DNA of 64,000 nt from Paenimyroides ummariense (GCF_900115115.1 NZ_FOVI01000015.1:1-64000), one strand, 5' to 3'. Numbered from the stretch's first letter, positions 1 to 9,886 are shown. A program made the numbers and translations. Notes: generated by a model from the sequence alone, not told the origin.

Positions 1-1326
1 ACGGCATTGTTAGCGTGCATGGACAACCCTACGCCAACAACAACCTTTAATTTACACGATAAAGATGCACAAGCATTGGCAGGAGAAGATCCGGCAGATT
101 TTATTGTAAGATATTTCCCAAGTGAACAAAATGCAATAAATAATACCAACCCGTTACCATATACATACATAAATGCTACAGAATGGGAGCAGGTTATCTG
201 GGTTCGTGTAGAAAACAAAGATACAGGCTGTTTTAGTATTGATAGTTTCTCACTAAAAATAGAACAGGCAGTATATGCGTTTACACCGGCAAATACCGAA
301 TTCTGTGAAACAGATTATGTAAACGACGGTATTTCATTAATAGATCTAACAACTTTAGATGTTGATATTATTGATACACAGGTAATTCCTGCAGCAGATT
401 TACGCGTTAGATACGAGCGTTGGGATGGAACACCAATACAAGACCCTGCAAATAGTGTACAAGTATTTAATGGTGAAGTAATCCGTGCGATAGTTTACAA
501 TGCAGATCGTACTCTTTTATGTAGTGATTCTGTAAACATCACGATTCGTTTAAAGAACGCACCTGAAGTAAAACCATTAATAGACGGGTTTGTATGTTAC
601 GAATACCGCGACCAATGGAACATAAGCAGTGGTCATTATCTTGATACAGGAGTAACAGGAACAGGATACACCTTTGTATGGACGATAGACGGACAACCTA
701 TACCACCGGGCGTAGCAGATATATTAGATGGCGGTAGCAGATTGTACGCAAAACGCGGCGGAACTTATACAGTTGTAGTAACAGGACCAAACGGATGTAG
801 CACAACACGCACTGCACGCGTAGATGAGGCGCCAAGTATCACAATTGATGAGGTGAAGGTAACCGATAGTTTTGGCGATACCAATGCCATTGAAGTAATG
901 GCTTACGCAGGTCCGGGAGTAGTGTTAGAATACAAGTTAGACGAAGGTTCATGGCAAGATTCTAACATTTTCTTAGATGTAACAGCGGGTGAGCATACCG
1001 TTTACGTACGTATAGAAGGTGAGCCTTGTATTGCAAGTAAAGTAATCACGGTAATGGACTACCCTAAATTCTTTACACCTAACAACGATGGTTACAACGA
1101 TACATGGAACATTTGGTCGTTAAAGAACCAACCTGATGCCAAGATCTATATCTTTGACCGCTTTGGAAAACTGATCAAACAGTTAAGCCCGGCAGGCGAA
1201 GGATGGGACGGAACCTTTAACGGACAACCATTACCATCAACCGACTACTGGTTCAAGGCAGATTACATAGATCCAAAAACAGGATTAACCAAAGAAGTAA
1301 GAGGTCACTTCTCGTTAAAACGATAA
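1..1326 (+). CDS. T9SS type B sorting domain-containing protein (3' part)
   Basis: The frame is open from the first base, so this is the C-terminal 441 residues of a longer gene cut by the window edge. The visible part has Ig/PKD-like beta-rich repeats (for example the stretch around GCSTTRTARVDEAP). It ends in a gliding-motility-associated C-terminal domain of the CHU_C type: FFTPNNDGYNDTWNI, then IYIFDRFGKLIKQL, GWDGTFNGQ, and a terminal GHFSLKR. In Bacteroidetes this domain directs secretion by the type IX system to the cell surface or medium. The product is probably a large surface adhesin or gliding-related protein. The ligand cannot be told from this fragment. A strong terminator follows directly. 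Confidence 0.9.
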   Translation, partial: TALLACMDNPTPTTTFNLHDKDAQALAGEDPADFIVRYFPSEQNAINNTNPLPYTYINATEWEQVIWVRVENKDTGCFSIDSFSLKIEQAVYAFTPANTEFCETDYVNDGISLIDLTTLDVDIIDTQVIPAADLRVRYERWDGTPIQDPANSVQVFNGEVIRAIVYNADRTLLCSDSVNITIRLKNAPEVKPLIDGFVCYEYRDQWNISSGHYLDTGVTGTGYTFVWTIDGQPIPPGVADILDGGSRLYAKRGGTYTVVVTGPNGCSTTRTARVDEAPSITIDEVKVTDSFGDTNAIEVMAYAGPGVVLEYKLDEGSWQDSNIFLDVTAGEHTVYVRIEGEPCIASKVITVMDYPKFFTPNNDGYNDTWNIWSLKNQPDAKIYIFDRFGKLIKQLSPAGEGWDGTFNGQPLPSTDYWFKADYIDPKTGLTKEVRGHFSLKR

Positions 1327-1346
1327 ACACCTGTTAAATAGAAACC

Positions 1347-1382
1347 AAACAAAAGAGGAAGCATTTGCTTCCTCTTTTGTTT
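1347..1382 (+). terminator. Rho-independent terminator after the T9SS protein gene
   Basis: A perfect 16-bp stem (AAACAAAAGAGGAAGC and its complement) closes on a 4-base ATTT loop. The 3' arm ends in a T-rich run. It starts 20 bases after the stop codon. Confidence 0.9.
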
Positions 1383-1475
1383 GTAAATATTCAAATTTTG
1401 AGTGCATATTAATTTTAAAAGCTGTTTTATATAATCTGTAAAAGATGTATCTTGCGAAGTCGAAATAAAAACAAA

Positions 1476-4400
1476 ATGGAACAAAAAATATACACTCCAA
1501 ATAACAAAGTGCGTATCGTTACAGCTGCTGCTTTGTTTGATGGACACGATGCTGCAATCAACATTATGCGCCGAATTATACAGTCAACCGGATGTGAAGT
1601 AATTCATTTAGGACATGATAAATCGGTTGAGGATGTGGTAAATACCGCAATTCAAGAAGATGCAAATGCTATTGCAATGACATCGTATCAAGGTGGTCAC
1701 AATGAATATTTTAAATATATGTACGATTTGCTTCAGGAAAAAGGAGCAGGTCATATAAAAATAGTTGGCGGCGGCGGCGGCGTAATTCTTCCTACAGAAA
1801 TCAAGGAATTAATGGATTACGGTATTACGCGTATTTATTCTCCAGACGATGGTCGTGAATTGGGCTTACAAGGCATGATTAATGATATGGTGCAGAAAGC
1901 CGATTTTCCAACAGGAGCTTTAGAAATTCCTGACGGAAAAGATATCTATCAGTCGTTGAAAGATAAAGATATTACTACTATTTCCCGATTAATTTCATTG
2001 GCAGAAAACCGAGAAGAAGACTTTTTAAAGGTTTTTGATTTTAATAAAGTAGAAAATCAATCGGCACCCGTTTTAGGAATTACCGGAACAGGTGGTGCAG
2101 GTAAATCTTCTATGGTTGATGAAATTGTTCGTAGATTTTTAATCGATTTTCCAGAGAAAACCATTGCATTAGTTTCGGTAGATCCATCTAAAAAGAAAAC
2201 CGGTGGTGCTTTGTTGGGCGATCGTATCCGTATGAACTCTATCAACAATCCACGTGTTTATATGCGTTCGTTGGCTACACGTCAGTCAAACTTGGCGTTG
2301 TCAAAATACGTAGAAGAAGCGCTTCAGGTTTTAAAAGCAGCACAGTATGATTTGATTATTTTAGAAACATCGGGAATCGGTCAGTCTGATACTGAGATTT
2401 TAGATCATTCAGACGCTTCGTTGTACATCATGACTCCTGAGTTCGGTGCTGCGACTCAATTGGAAAAAATTGATATGTTAGATTTTGCCGATATCGTTGC
2501 AATCAATAAATTCGATAAACGTGGCGCCTTAGATGCGTTGCGCGATGTAAAGAAGCAATACCAACGTAACCATAATTTATGGGATGTGAACCCAGACAAA
2601 ATGCCGGTTTTTGGAACAATTGCTTCGCAGTTTAACGATCCGGGAACAAACCAGTTGTATCAGTCTATTATTGATAAAGTGGTTGAAAAAACAGGAGCTG
2701 ATTTGAAATCGACTTTTGAAATTACAAAAGAGATGTCAGAGAAAATCTACGTTATTCCGCCATCTCGTATTCGTTATTTATCTGAAATCGCAGAAAATAA
2801 TCGTGGTTACGACAGCAAAGCAGTTTCACAAAAAGATGTTGCTCAAAAACTATACGGAATCTTTAAAACTATTGAAACTATTTCGGGTAAATTACCTGCG
2901 TTAACACAGCATGGAATTGAAGTTACGGGAACTCAAAACGAAGAATTATCTAAGCTTTTATTAGCTGAATTCGATAAGTTAAAACGTGATTTAGATCCTT
3001 ACAACTGGGAAGTGATTACGTCTTGGGATGAAAAAGTAAACAAGTACAAAAATCCGGTTTATTCGTTTAAAGTTCGTGACAAAGAAATTAAAATTCAAAC
3101 ACATACCGAATCGCTATCGCACTTGCAGATCCCTAAAATTGCTTTGCCAAAGTACGAAGCTTGGGGCGATGTGTTGCGTTGGGTTTTGCAAGAAAATGTT
3201 CCGGGAGAATTCCCTTTTACATCCGGCTTGTATCCGTTTAAACGCGAAGGCGAAGATCCAACGCGTATGTTTGCAGGTGAAGGTGGACCAGAGCGTACCA
3301 ACCGTCGTTTTCATTATGTATCTAAAGGAATGCCGGCAAAACGTTTATCAACAGCGTTTGATTCGGTAACTTTATACGGAAACGATCCAGGGCATCGTCC
3401 GGATATTTATGGAAAAATTGGTAATGCCGGAGTTTCGATTTGTTGTTTAGATGATGCTAAAAAATTGTATTCAGGGTTTGATTTATCGCACCCGGCAACA
3501 TCGGTTTCTATGACCATTAACGGCCCGGCACCTATGTTGTTAGGATTTTTTATGAACGCAGCGATCGATCAAAACTGTGAAAAATACATTAAAGAAAATG
3601 ATTTAGAAGCAGACGTTGAAGCAAAAATAAAAGCAATTTACGAAGACAACGGTTTAGAACGCCCACGTTATAATGGTGATTTACCAGAAGGAAACGATGG
3701 GTTGGGACTGATGCTTTTAGGAGTGTCGGGCGACCAAGTTTTACCTCCAGATGTATATGCAGAAATTAAAAAGAATACCTTGGCACAGGTTCGTGGTACC
3801 GTTCAGGCAGATATTTTAAAAGAAGATCAAGCTCAAAATACCTGTATTTTCTCTACCGAATTTGCGTTGCGTTTAATGGGCGACGTGCAGGAATATTTCA
3901 TTGAAAAGAACGTTCGTAACTTTTACTCGGTTTCTATTTCGGGCTATCACATTGCCGAAGCAGGTGCAAATCCGGTTACACAGTTGGCATTTACGCTGGC
4001 AAATGGTTTCACTTATGTGGAATACTATTTATCTCGTGGAATGGATATCAATGCGTTTGGACCAAACTTGTCGTTCTTTTTCTCGAATGGTATCGATCCG
4101 GAATATTCGGTAATTGGTCGTGTGGCTCGTAGAATCTGGGCAAAAGCTTTAAAGCAGAAATACGGAGCTAACGAACGTGCACAAATGTTGAAATACCACA
4201 TTCAAACATCGGGTAGATCGTTACACGCGCAAGAAATTGACTTTAACGATATTCGTACCACATTACAGGCGTTGTATGCAATTTACGACAACTGTAACTC
4301 GTTACACACGAATGCTTACGATGAAGCGATTACAACTCCTACAGAAGAATCGGTACGTAGAGCAATGGCAATTCAGTTGATTATTAATAAGGAATTAGGA

Positions 4401-4892
4401 TTAGCGAAAAACGAAAACCCAATACAAGGTTCATTTATTATTGAAGAGTTGACTGATTTGGTTGAAGAAGCTGTTTTGGCAGAATTTGATCGAATTACAG
4501 AACGTGGCGGTGTGTTAGGTGCAATGGAAACCATGTACCAACGTTCTAAGATTCAGGAAGAATCATTGTATTACGAAACGTTGAAACATAATGGCGATTT
4601 CCCAATTATTGGTGTAAATACGTTTTTAAGTTCAACGGGATCTAAAACGGTGGTTCCGGCAGAAGTTATTCGTGCAACCGAAGAAGAGAAATTGTTTCAG
4701 ATTAAAACGAAAGAAAGTTTAAATAAAATTAACGAAGCAAAGGCATTAAAAGCTTTAGAAGAAGCACAAACCGCAGCAGTTAATAACCAAAATATCTTTG
4801 AGGTGTTAATGGAAGCTGCCAAAGTGTGTTCGTTAGGACAAATAACATCGGCTTTGTTTGAAGTAGGCGGACAGTACCGCAGAAATATGTAA
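1476..4892 (+). CDS. icmF: Fused isobutyryl-CoA mutase IcmF (B12 domain - GTPase chaperone - mutase)
   Basis: This 1138-residue protein fuses three units. An N-terminal cobalamin-binding domain has the B12 motif DGHDAA near residue 20. A MeaB-like G-protein follows with Walker [13 protein letters not shown] at residues 201-212. A C-terminal TIM-barrel mutase completes it. Two substrate-selecting positions have the IcmF residues: Phe599 in TRMFAG (Tyr in methylmalonyl-CoA mutase RQYAG) and Gln787 in AQNTC (Arg in MVRNT). This predicts interconversion of isobutyryl-CoA and n-butyryl-CoA (or similar branched acyl-CoAs) with adenosylcobalamin in the cytosol. There is an insertion of roughly 45 residues before Gln787 compared with my recollection of the Geobacillus enzyme. 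The frame could begin at a TTG at 1452, but the ATG at 1476 begins the conserved part ([15 protein letters not shown]) and is preferred. It is monocistronic between two terminators. Confidence 0.93.
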   Translation: MEQKIYTPNNKVRIVTAAALFDGHDAAINIMRRIIQSTGCEVIHLGHDKSVEDVVNTAIQEDANAIAMTSYQGGHNEYFKYMYDLLQEKGAGHIKIVGGGGGVILPTEIKELMDYGITRIYSPDDGRELGLQGMINDMVQKADFPTGALEIPDGKDIYQSLKDKDITTISRLISLAENREEDFLKVFDFNKVENQSAPVLGITGTGGAGKSSMVDEIVRRFLIDFPEKTIALVSVDPSKKKTGGALLGDRIRMNSINNPRVYMRSLATRQSNLALSKYVEEALQVLKAAQYDLIILETSGIGQSDTEILDHSDASLYIMTPEFGAATQLEKIDMLDFADIVAINKFDKRGALDALRDVKKQYQRNHNLWDVNPDKMPVFGTIASQFNDPGTNQLYQSIIDKVVEKTGADLKSTFEITKEMSEKIYVIPPSRIRYLSEIAENNRGYDSKAVSQKDVAQKLYGIFKTIETISGKLPALTQHGIEVTGTQNEELSKLLLAEFDKLKRDLDPYNWEVITSWDEKVNKYKNPVYSFKVRDKEIKIQTHTESLSHLQIPKIALPKYEAWGDVLRWVLQENVPGEFPFTSGLYPFKREGEDPTRMFAGEGGPERTNRRFHYVSKGMPAKRLSTAFDSVTLYGNDPGHRPDIYGKIGNAGVSICCLDDAKKLYSGFDLSHPATSVSMTINGPAPMLLGFFMNAAIDQNCEKYIKENDLEADVEAKIKAIYEDNGLERPRYNGDLPEGNDGLGLMLLGVSGDQVLPPDVYAEIKKNTLAQVRGTVQADILKEDQAQNTCIFSTEFALRLMGDVQEYFIEKNVRNFYSVSISGYHIAEAGANPVTQLAFTLANGFTYVEYYLSRGMDINAFGPNLSFFFSNGIDPEYSVIGRVARRIWAKALKQKYGANERAQMLKYHIQTSGRSLHAQEIDFNDIRTTLQALYAIYDNCNSLHTNAYDEAITTPTEESVRRAMAIQLIINKELGLAKNENPIQGSFIIEELTDLVEEAVLAEFDRITERGGVLGAMETMYQRSKIQEESLYYETLKHNGDFPIIGVNTFLSSTGSKTVVPAEVIRATEEEKLFQIKTKESLNKINEAKALKALEEAQTAAVNNQNIFEVLMEAAKVCSLGQITSALFEVGGQYRRNM

Positions 4893-4911
4893 AAGTTGAT
4901 TATGACAATAG

Positions 4912-4939
4912 AAAGCCTCTCAAAATTTTGAGAGGCTTT
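4912..4939. terminator. Bidirectional terminator between icmF and the CDF gene
   Basis: A 28-base perfect palindrome (AAAGCCTCTCAAAA and its complement) is followed by a T-run on the plus strand. It lies between converging genes and can serve both strands. Confidence 0.85.
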
Positions 4940-4947
4940 TGTTTTTA

Positions 4948-5841
4948 TCAATCAATTTGTATGGTTACATTGCTAATGTTGTGTTGGGTAAAAACGGTTT
5001 GTAGGTGCTTTTTAATTTCTTGTAAATTATTGGTGGTTGTTTGTACTGTTATGGTGGCTATGTGTTGTTGCCCGTCTATTGTCCAAATGTTTAAAGCGGT
5101 AATTTTTTGTATGGTGTTTAATTGTAAAAGATCGCTTTTTATTTTTTCAATATTAATTCCTTCAGGAACAGCTTGCAGTAAAACAGTAAAAGTTCCGTAC
5201 ATATTTTTTAAGGCATTGTATGCAATAAACAAAGCAATGGCAATGGTTAGTGCACTATCAATCCAAAACCAATTGGTAAAATACATTACGGCTGCACCTA
5301 TTAAAACGGCAATCCAGCCCAAAACATCTTCTAATAAATGCAGCATAATTGCTTTGCTGTTGGCATCGTGCGACTGATGAGCATGCGAATGTGAATGTGA
5401 ATGTGAATGCGAATGTGAATGATGTTCGTGTGCGTCTCCTTTCTTTATTCGTAAAAAAGCAAAACCGTTTACTGCAATGCCTAACACAGCAAAACCTAGC
5501 ATACCTATACTGTTAACTTCTTTGGGGGTGTTTATAGTAACAATGCCATTATATGTCATAAATACAGTGCCAACCAATAAAATTACCGACATGATAATTG
5601 CCGATAACAATGCAAACCGACGATAACCATAGGTAAACGTTAACGATGCCGGTTTCTTTGAAAATTTAGCCATATACACGGCGATTCCAATAGCAACGGC
5701 ATCCATAAAATCATGAAAAGCGTCGGCAATGATAGCGGTAGAATTGGTTAAAATACCGCCTATTAATTCAATAACCGCAAAAAACAAGTTTAAAAAGAAA
5801 GCTAACGAAAGTTGTGTGTTGCTGCTGTGTTTGGTGCTCAT
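4948..5841 (-). CDS. Cation diffusion facilitator (CDF) family zinc transporter
   Basis: This is a 297-residue six-helix membrane protein that exports divalent metal, most likely Zn2+, by proton antiport. The two halves of the intramembrane metal site are visible: His43-x3-Asp47 in helix 2 (AFHDFMDA) and His168-x3-Asp172 in helix 5 (LHLLEDVLG). This HD-HD set is the usual zinc-type arrangement. A His-rich cytoplasmic loop (HSHSHSHSHSHSHAH, about residues 138-158) lies between helices 4 and 5, as in ZitB/CzcD-like members. The open frame extends upstream to 5895, but that extension runs into the terminator of the upstream operon, so MSTKHSSNTQ at 5841 is taken as the start. It is transcribed separately from the SPFH operon. 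Confidence 0.92.
   Translation of the reverse strand: MSTKHSSNTQLSLAFFLNLFFAVIELIGGILTNSTAIIADAFHDFMDAVAIGIAVYMAKFSKKPASLTFTYGYRRFALLSAIIMSVILLVGTVFMTYNGIVTINTPKEVNSIGMLGFAVLGIAVNGFAFLRIKKGDAHEHHSHSHSHSHSHSHAHQSHDANSKAIMLHLLEDVLGWIAVLIGAAVMYFTNWFWIDSALTIAIALFIAYNALKNMYGTFTVLLQAVPEGINIEKIKSDLLQLNTIQKITALNIWTIDGQQHIATITVQTTTNNLQEIKKHLQTVFTQHNISNVTIQID
5387..5422 (-). repeat. Hexanucleotide tandem repeat inside the CDF gene
   Basis: Six near-perfect copies of GAATGT (plus strand) encode the His-Ser repeat of the CDF cytoplasmic loop. The unit is two codons, so copy-number change alters the loop length without breaking the frame. Confidence 0.8.
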
Positions 5842-5873
5842 AACTACTAAGTTTTTATGAAGTATGTATTTAA

Positions 5874-5903
5874 AAAACGCAGTGATGGTATTCACTGCGT
5901 TTT
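5874..5903 (-). terminator. Terminator of the zinc-ribbon/SPFH operon
   Basis: A 12-bp stem (AAAACGCAGTGA and its complement) has a 6-base loop, with a T-run on the minus strand. It begins 4 bases after the last operon gene (5908) and separates the operon from the CDF gene. Confidence 0.88.
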
Positions 5904-5907
5904 GTAA

Positions 5908-6147
5908 TTATAACCTTTTTTGCGCCACACCGGGTGCGTTTTTATCGTATTTATTGCGGTTTCCACCAAAAAACAAGGCGATAACAGCTGTTAGTAAAAA
6001 TGCGCCAACGGCTAATAAACCAATGGTAGTGTAAGTTTTGGTAAGATATTGTGCTTCAAACAACTCAATATCCCATGTTTGTAGTACAAAGTACGTTAAT
6101 GTAACCAATATTAAAAGGGTTACTATAAATGCTACAACATATTTCAT
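5908..6147 (-). CDS. Small two-helix membrane protein of the SPFH operon
   Basis: This 79-residue protein has two hydrophobic helices, at about residues 4-22 (VVAFIVTLLILVTLTYFVL) and 41-62. They are separated by a short loop containing WDIELFEAQYL. The tail is basic and cytoplasmic-looking (GGNRNKYDKNAPGVAQKRL). I do not recognise a named family. It starts 4 bases after the SPFH gene and ends just before a strong terminator, so it is the last gene of the four-gene operon. By position it may be a membrane partner of the SPFH and zinc-ribbon proteins, but that is inference. Confidence 0.75.
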   Translation of the reverse strand: MKYVVAFIVTLLILVTLTYFVLQTWDIELFEAQYLTKTYTTIGLLAVGAFLLTAVIALFFGGNRNKYDKNAPGVAQKRL

Positions 6148-6151
6148 AAGG

Positions 6152-7165
6152 CTACAGTTTAAAGTTACTTAGAATTTGCTTTTTAAGATCGTTGAATTCT
6201 TCTTGAGTGATGATTTGCTCATCGACCAAAATTTTTAGTTTCTGCAATTTTTCAAAAGCATCGCTATTTTCTTCGGTGATTTTTTGAGTGAATTGATCTT
6301 TCTCTGTCGTGAATAATTTTCCTATTTCCATACCCACACCTAATTGTGCACCCATTCCGGCTAAACCGCCTTCGTTTCGGGCGGCATCTCTTAATGCACG
6401 TAGTTTTTCCATTTCGGTGTACGATAAACCTGCTTGTGCGGCAGCTGTGGTATCGGTTGTAATATCGGCAATTCTGCCAATACGTTCAACAGTAGCTTCA
6501 TCGAACACGGTGCCTGTAATGTTGAAATCGGTAATTTGGAGTCCAAGACTTTCAAAATCGGACGAAATTTTGGTAACAACTTCATCTTCAATAGCCGTAA
6601 GCTGCGAATCTATTTCATTATACGCATATTTGTTTTGTGCGAATAGAGTGCGCAACTGGTTAATTATTCGCTCTAGAATAACTTGTTTCATGGCAGATAT
6701 TGTGAAAACATCTTGCGAACCAATGATATCGGTAAATAAAAACAGCGGCTGACTGATCTTGTATGAGAAGTTTCCGTTTAAGCCCAGTTCCACAGGCAGG
6801 TTATACGAAGCATCAACGTATTTTATAGGCGATGCCGTTCCCCAATATTGATTAACGATTTCTGCCGTGCGAAAAAAGTAGATTTTCAGTTTGTGTTCGC
6901 TTTCAAAATTTTGTCTTATTTTAAGTAGCGATGTGATAAACGGATGATTGTCTGTAGCCAGATTGTAAATGTCGGGTTGTGTAAGTACATCGGTAATTCT
7001 TCCTTCGTAAACTAAAACACACGCTTGTCCGGGAGCAACGATTAATTTGCTGGCATCTTTAATTTCGTTGTGTGTAGATGGAAATTTGTACAGCAAGGTA
7101 TTCACATCGGGATTGTTCCACTCTATAACGCTTGCTAATTGTTTATTAAAAAATTTCTTAAACAT
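6152..7165 (-). CDS. SPFH (band-7) domain protein, YdjI / 'virion core protein' type
   Basis: This 337-residue protein has an SPFH/band-7-like domain at about residues 30-230 (QACVLVYEGRITDVL; FRTAEIVNQYWGT; FESLGLQITDFNITGTVFDE). A Gly/Ala-rich segment follows (EGGLAGMGAQLGVGMEIGKLF). The C-terminal helix hairpin (KILVDEQIITQEEFNDLKKQIL) looks like a SHOCT oligomerisation motif. This order fits the YdjI-like SPFH family, which assembles on membranes next to zinc-ribbon membrane proteins and in Bacillus helps anchor PspA-type proteins. No transmembrane helix is present, so membrane contact probably comes through its partners. It sits 18 bases after a zinc-ribbon membrane protein gene, in the same operon. 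Confidence 0.82.
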   Translation of the reverse strand: MFKKFFNKQLASVIEWNNPDVNTLLYKFPSTHNEIKDASKLIVAPGQACVLVYEGRITDVLTQPDIYNLATDNHPFITSLLKIRQNFESEHKLKIYFFRTAEIVNQYWGTASPIKYVDASYNLPVELGLNGNFSYKISQPLFLFTDIIGSQDVFTISAMKQVILERIINQLRTLFAQNKYAYNEIDSQLTAIEDEVVTKISSDFESLGLQITDFNITGTVFDEATVERIGRIADITTDTTAAAQAGLSYTEMEKLRALRDAARNEGGLAGMGAQLGVGMEIGKLFTTEKDQFTQKITEENSDAFEKLQKLKILVDEQIITQEEFNDLKKQILSNFKL

Positions 7166-7183
7166 AGTTTTCTTTTTTATTGG

Positions 7184-8500
7184 TTAATCTAAATCGAATG
7201 ATAATTCATCTAGTTCTAATTTCTTTACTAATTTTCCTTGGTTGCTGTAAAGGAAATATTCTTCACGGCTGCCAAATACCAATCCGTTATTTTTGCTTAT
7301 AGCACCGCTGAAATCGTATAAATGCGAAACTTCCGATGGGGCAGACCACAACAGTTTTCCGTTATAATCTTGCCATTGAATTTTAAAATTCTCCGATGAT
7401 ATATTGGTGGTTTTTACACCCAATGCTACAATACCATCGCGGAAATCAAGCACGGTCATATCATACACTATGTTATCTGTATTCAGCACTTCCATATCAA
7501 TCAAATGCGAAGCAGCAACCCAGTAACTACTGAACGATGCGCTTTTAAAGTTTTCGTCTTCATCAAATACCGATTCTATATGCGGATTAAAGCAAAACGG
7601 ATAGCCCATGCTGTACATAGCATTGTATCGAACCAAATACGAAGGCTGGTTGTTTGTTTGAAAAAAGAAGGTAGTTGGCTTTTCATTCGGATACGATCGT
7701 GGCTCAACAGTCTGTCTAAAATTATCGGCATAATACACTTTAGAAATAGGATAGTACATAACTTCTTTTCCGCTGTTTGACTTTATTTCGAAGGCAGAAT
7801 ATTTGTGTGTCGCATCATCGATACCCGCAATACCGCTTTGCATTTCTTTTACGTTTGCAATAACTTCGTTGTTTAAGAAGTGCATGCTTTTGGTAACGAC
7901 ATCGTACTTGTACAGCAGGTTGTTGGCTGCAATAATGTAAATATTTCCATCGTCGAACTTAAAGCATTCGGTTCCATGAAAACTTATATTGTTAGGTGTG
8001 TTAAGTTCTAAAGGTTCTATTTGGTCGTATGCTCCTTTAACGGCATCATAAACCGCCCAAAAAACTTTGTCTTTATATTTGTTGTTGTTATAGTCTGACG
8101 ATCTTATGCTGCCCATCATGAATATTTTCAGGTTTTTACTTTGATCTGTAAAAGCTGCCGAACTGCTAATATTAAAAGTGTAATCTTTTCTTTTGGTACT
8201 TTCTGATGTGCTGAAACTTGATGATGAGCTATTGTTGGTTGTAAAAAACAGGATAGGAATAATAAGTGCAAAACCAAGAAAAATGATTCCAAGAAAAATC
8301 CATAAAGCTCGTTTTGAATTGAAATTTATCGGTGCAGCAGTTGGTCTGTTTGTATAGGTGTGTTTGTGGTTTACCGATGTTTGGTTGGTATCCACATAAA
8401 ATGATGTTTGGCAGTTTAAACACTCAAACATATTATCGTCTAAATACTTTACTTTTTTTGATCCGCAATTGGGACACTGAATTGTTTTTAAATTACCCAT
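7184..8500 (-). CDS. Zinc-ribbon, single-pass membrane protein (paralogue 2)
   Basis: This 438-residue protein begins with a rubredoxin-like zinc ribbon (IQCPNCGSKK then FECLNCQTSF; four Cys in two CxxC pairs within residues 9-36). After a polar linker there is one transmembrane helix at about residues 68-90. About 340 residues follow, probably outside the cytosol. They contain repeated strand pairs of the type GNIYIIAANNLLYKYDV and VFGSREEYFLYSNQGKL, suggesting a beta-propeller-like sensor or scaffold. It is clearly paralogous to the gene just upstream (same ribbon, same TM position, same TNP/SNPNYLxxYxAM pattern). The 2-base gap to that gene indicates translational coupling. No enzymatic residues are recognisable, and the function is unknown. 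Confidence 0.8.
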   Translation of the reverse strand: MGNLKTIQCPNCGSKKVKYLDDNMFECLNCQTSFYVDTNQTSVNHKHTYTNRPTAAPINFNSKRALWIFLGIIFLGFALIIPILFFTTNNSSSSSFSTSESTKRKDYTFNISSSAAFTDQSKNLKIFMMGSIRSSDYNNNKYKDKVFWAVYDAVKGAYDQIEPLELNTPNNISFHGTECFKFDDGNIYIIAANNLLYKYDVVTKSMHFLNNEVIANVKEMQSGIAGIDDATHKYSAFEIKSNSGKEVMYYPISKVYYADNFRQTVEPRSYPNEKPTTFFFQTNNQPSYLVRYNAMYSMGYPFCFNPHIESVFDEDENFKSASFSSYWVAASHLIDMEVLNTDNIVYDMTVLDFRDGIVALGVKTTNISSENFKIQWQDYNGKLLWSAPSEVSHLYDFSGAISKNNGLVFGSREEYFLYSNQGKLVKKLELDELSFDLD

Positions 8501-8502
8501 GT

Positions 8503-9786
8503 TTATTCTTTTGGTTCTAAAGTTATTTCTTCTAAATTAATCGTTTTTGTTATTTTTCCGTCGGTACCAATTAGGTAAAAAGTTTTGTTTGCTGTTACAA
8601 ACAACTCGTTTTTAGTAGATAGTGTGTTGTTGGTATGATCAATTAAACCAAAATTGGTTTTTAAATTCCATTTAACAGATCCTTTATTATCTAAAAGCTC
8701 AATGATGTACTTTTCACCTTCACTGATATTTTCCTTGTATGCAACAGCCACATTATCGTTATTGTTCCCTAAAACAATAAGCTTGTGCATGCGGTTTTTT
8801 ATAGGAAGGATCGAATGATTTTTAACGAAAGCCCTTTCAGCGTCTTGGTTTGAAATGGTTGCGTTTACCTGTTCTTCTTTCTCATTAAATGTAATATTAA
8901 AAACAGGATTGGTAAAAACAGGATACCCCGATTGCTGCATTGCCTGATATTGAATCAGATAATTTGGGTTTGAATTTGATACTGCATATTTTGTCTGTAA
9001 AACTGCATTAGGCATTGTAGTTCCTTTATCAGGATATTGCATTTGGATTTTTGTCGATGGAAAATAACTGATCTTTGCCCCGGTGTTCGATACAATATCC
9101 AAACAGTTGTAACTTTGGTTTATTTCTATACTGGCAATACCGGTTTTTAACTTGTCTATCGTTTGTTCCAAATCATTGTTCATGTACACAAACGAGTTTT
9201 CTGAAATATCGTATCTGTAAACTTTTGTTTTCTTAAACACAAAATAAATACTGCCGTCGTTTAGCGGTTTTAAGGTAATATCGCCCAAAGATATTGTTTC
9301 AGAAATATCGGTAAATACGTTTAACTGCTCTGTTTTTCCTGAGGCAACATTATAAACCGACCAATATAATTTTTTATTTTCTTTATCATTGTAACTGCGT
9401 GTGTTCGATCCGATGTTTCCAACAATAAAAAGTTTAATCACATTATTCTTATCCGTAAAAACCTGCGAAACCGTTTCGTTCTGCCATGTTATTTTATTTG
9501 TAAAAGCAGTAGCAATCGAATCTTTTTTAGAAAACATTCCTGATACCATCAGCCAAACAAATCCAAAAAACAAAATTGCAATAAAAATACCCACCGCTTT
9601 TTTGTTTACAGGTGCAGCCGGTATCTTTGGCGTGTTATAGTTGTAATTATGGTTAATGGTAATATCGTCTGTATCTAAAAGATACCCCGAACCACAGTTT
9701 AAACATTCAAAATGCTCTTCGTCAATTCTTTTTTGTTTGGTGCTTCCACATTGTGGGCACTTAATAGCTTTTATTTTCTTTGCCAT
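8503..9786 (-). CDS. Zinc-ribbon, single-pass membrane protein (paralogue 1)
   Basis: This is the first gene of the four-gene operon. The product has 427 residues, with a zinc ribbon at residues 8-35 (IKCPQCGSTK and FECLNCGSGYLL), a helix at about 65-84 (AVGIFIAILFFGFVWLMVSG), and a large C-terminal domain. That domain contains repeated short beta segments such as GSIYFVFKKTKVYRYDI. The sequence pairs along its whole length with the following gene, so the two arose by tandem duplication. The ribbon faces the cytosol if the single helix is in the usual orientation. The operon is divergent from an ABC transporter pair with about 114 bases between start codons. Confidence 0.8.
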   Translation of the reverse strand: MAKKIKAIKCPQCGSTKQKRIDEEHFECLNCGSGYLLDTDDITINHNYNYNTPKIPAAPVNKKAVGIFIAILFFGFVWLMVSGMFSKKDSIATAFTNKITWQNETVSQVFTDKNNVIKLFIVGNIGSNTRSYNDKENKKLYWSVYNVASGKTEQLNVFTDISETISLGDITLKPLNDGSIYFVFKKTKVYRYDISENSFVYMNNDLEQTIDKLKTGIASIEINQSYNCLDIVSNTGAKISYFPSTKIQMQYPDKGTTMPNAVLQTKYAVSNSNPNYLIQYQAMQQSGYPVFTNPVFNITFNEKEEQVNATISNQDAERAFVKNHSILPIKNRMHKLIVLGNNNDNVAVAYKENISEGEKYIIELLDNKGSVKWNLKTNFGLIDHTNNTLSTKNELFVTANKTFYLIGTDGKITKTINLEEITLEPKE

Positions 9787-9856
9787 TTAAAGCGTCAATT
9801 TTTTAATTAAACTTACAAAAAAAGATTAAAAATGTAAACATTCATACGATAATTCC

Positions 9857-9886
9857 TTTGCCATGTGAAAGATATTTTTACTTTTA
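9857..9886 (+). promoter_or_regulatory. Bacteroidetes promoter of the ABC pair
   Basis: TTTG (9857-9860), 18 bases, then TACTTTTA (9879-9886) matches the TTTG/TAnnTTTG consensus with one mismatch. It lies downstream of a possible GTG start at 9865, which supports the ATG at 9901. Confidence 0.6.

Noticed and set aside
4928..5377. 149-codon frame antisense to the CDF transporter gene.
   Set aside because: It lies wholly opposite a well-supported transporter and its composition is a shadow of that gene.
5842..5895. N-terminal extension of the CDF protein.
   Set aside because: It is encoded within the terminator hairpin of the upstream operon; MSTKHSSNTQ at 5841 gives the normal length.
6309..6752. 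147-codon frame antisense to the SPFH gene.
   Set aside because: It is Ser/Val-rich shadow coding opposite a conserved domain, with no start signals.
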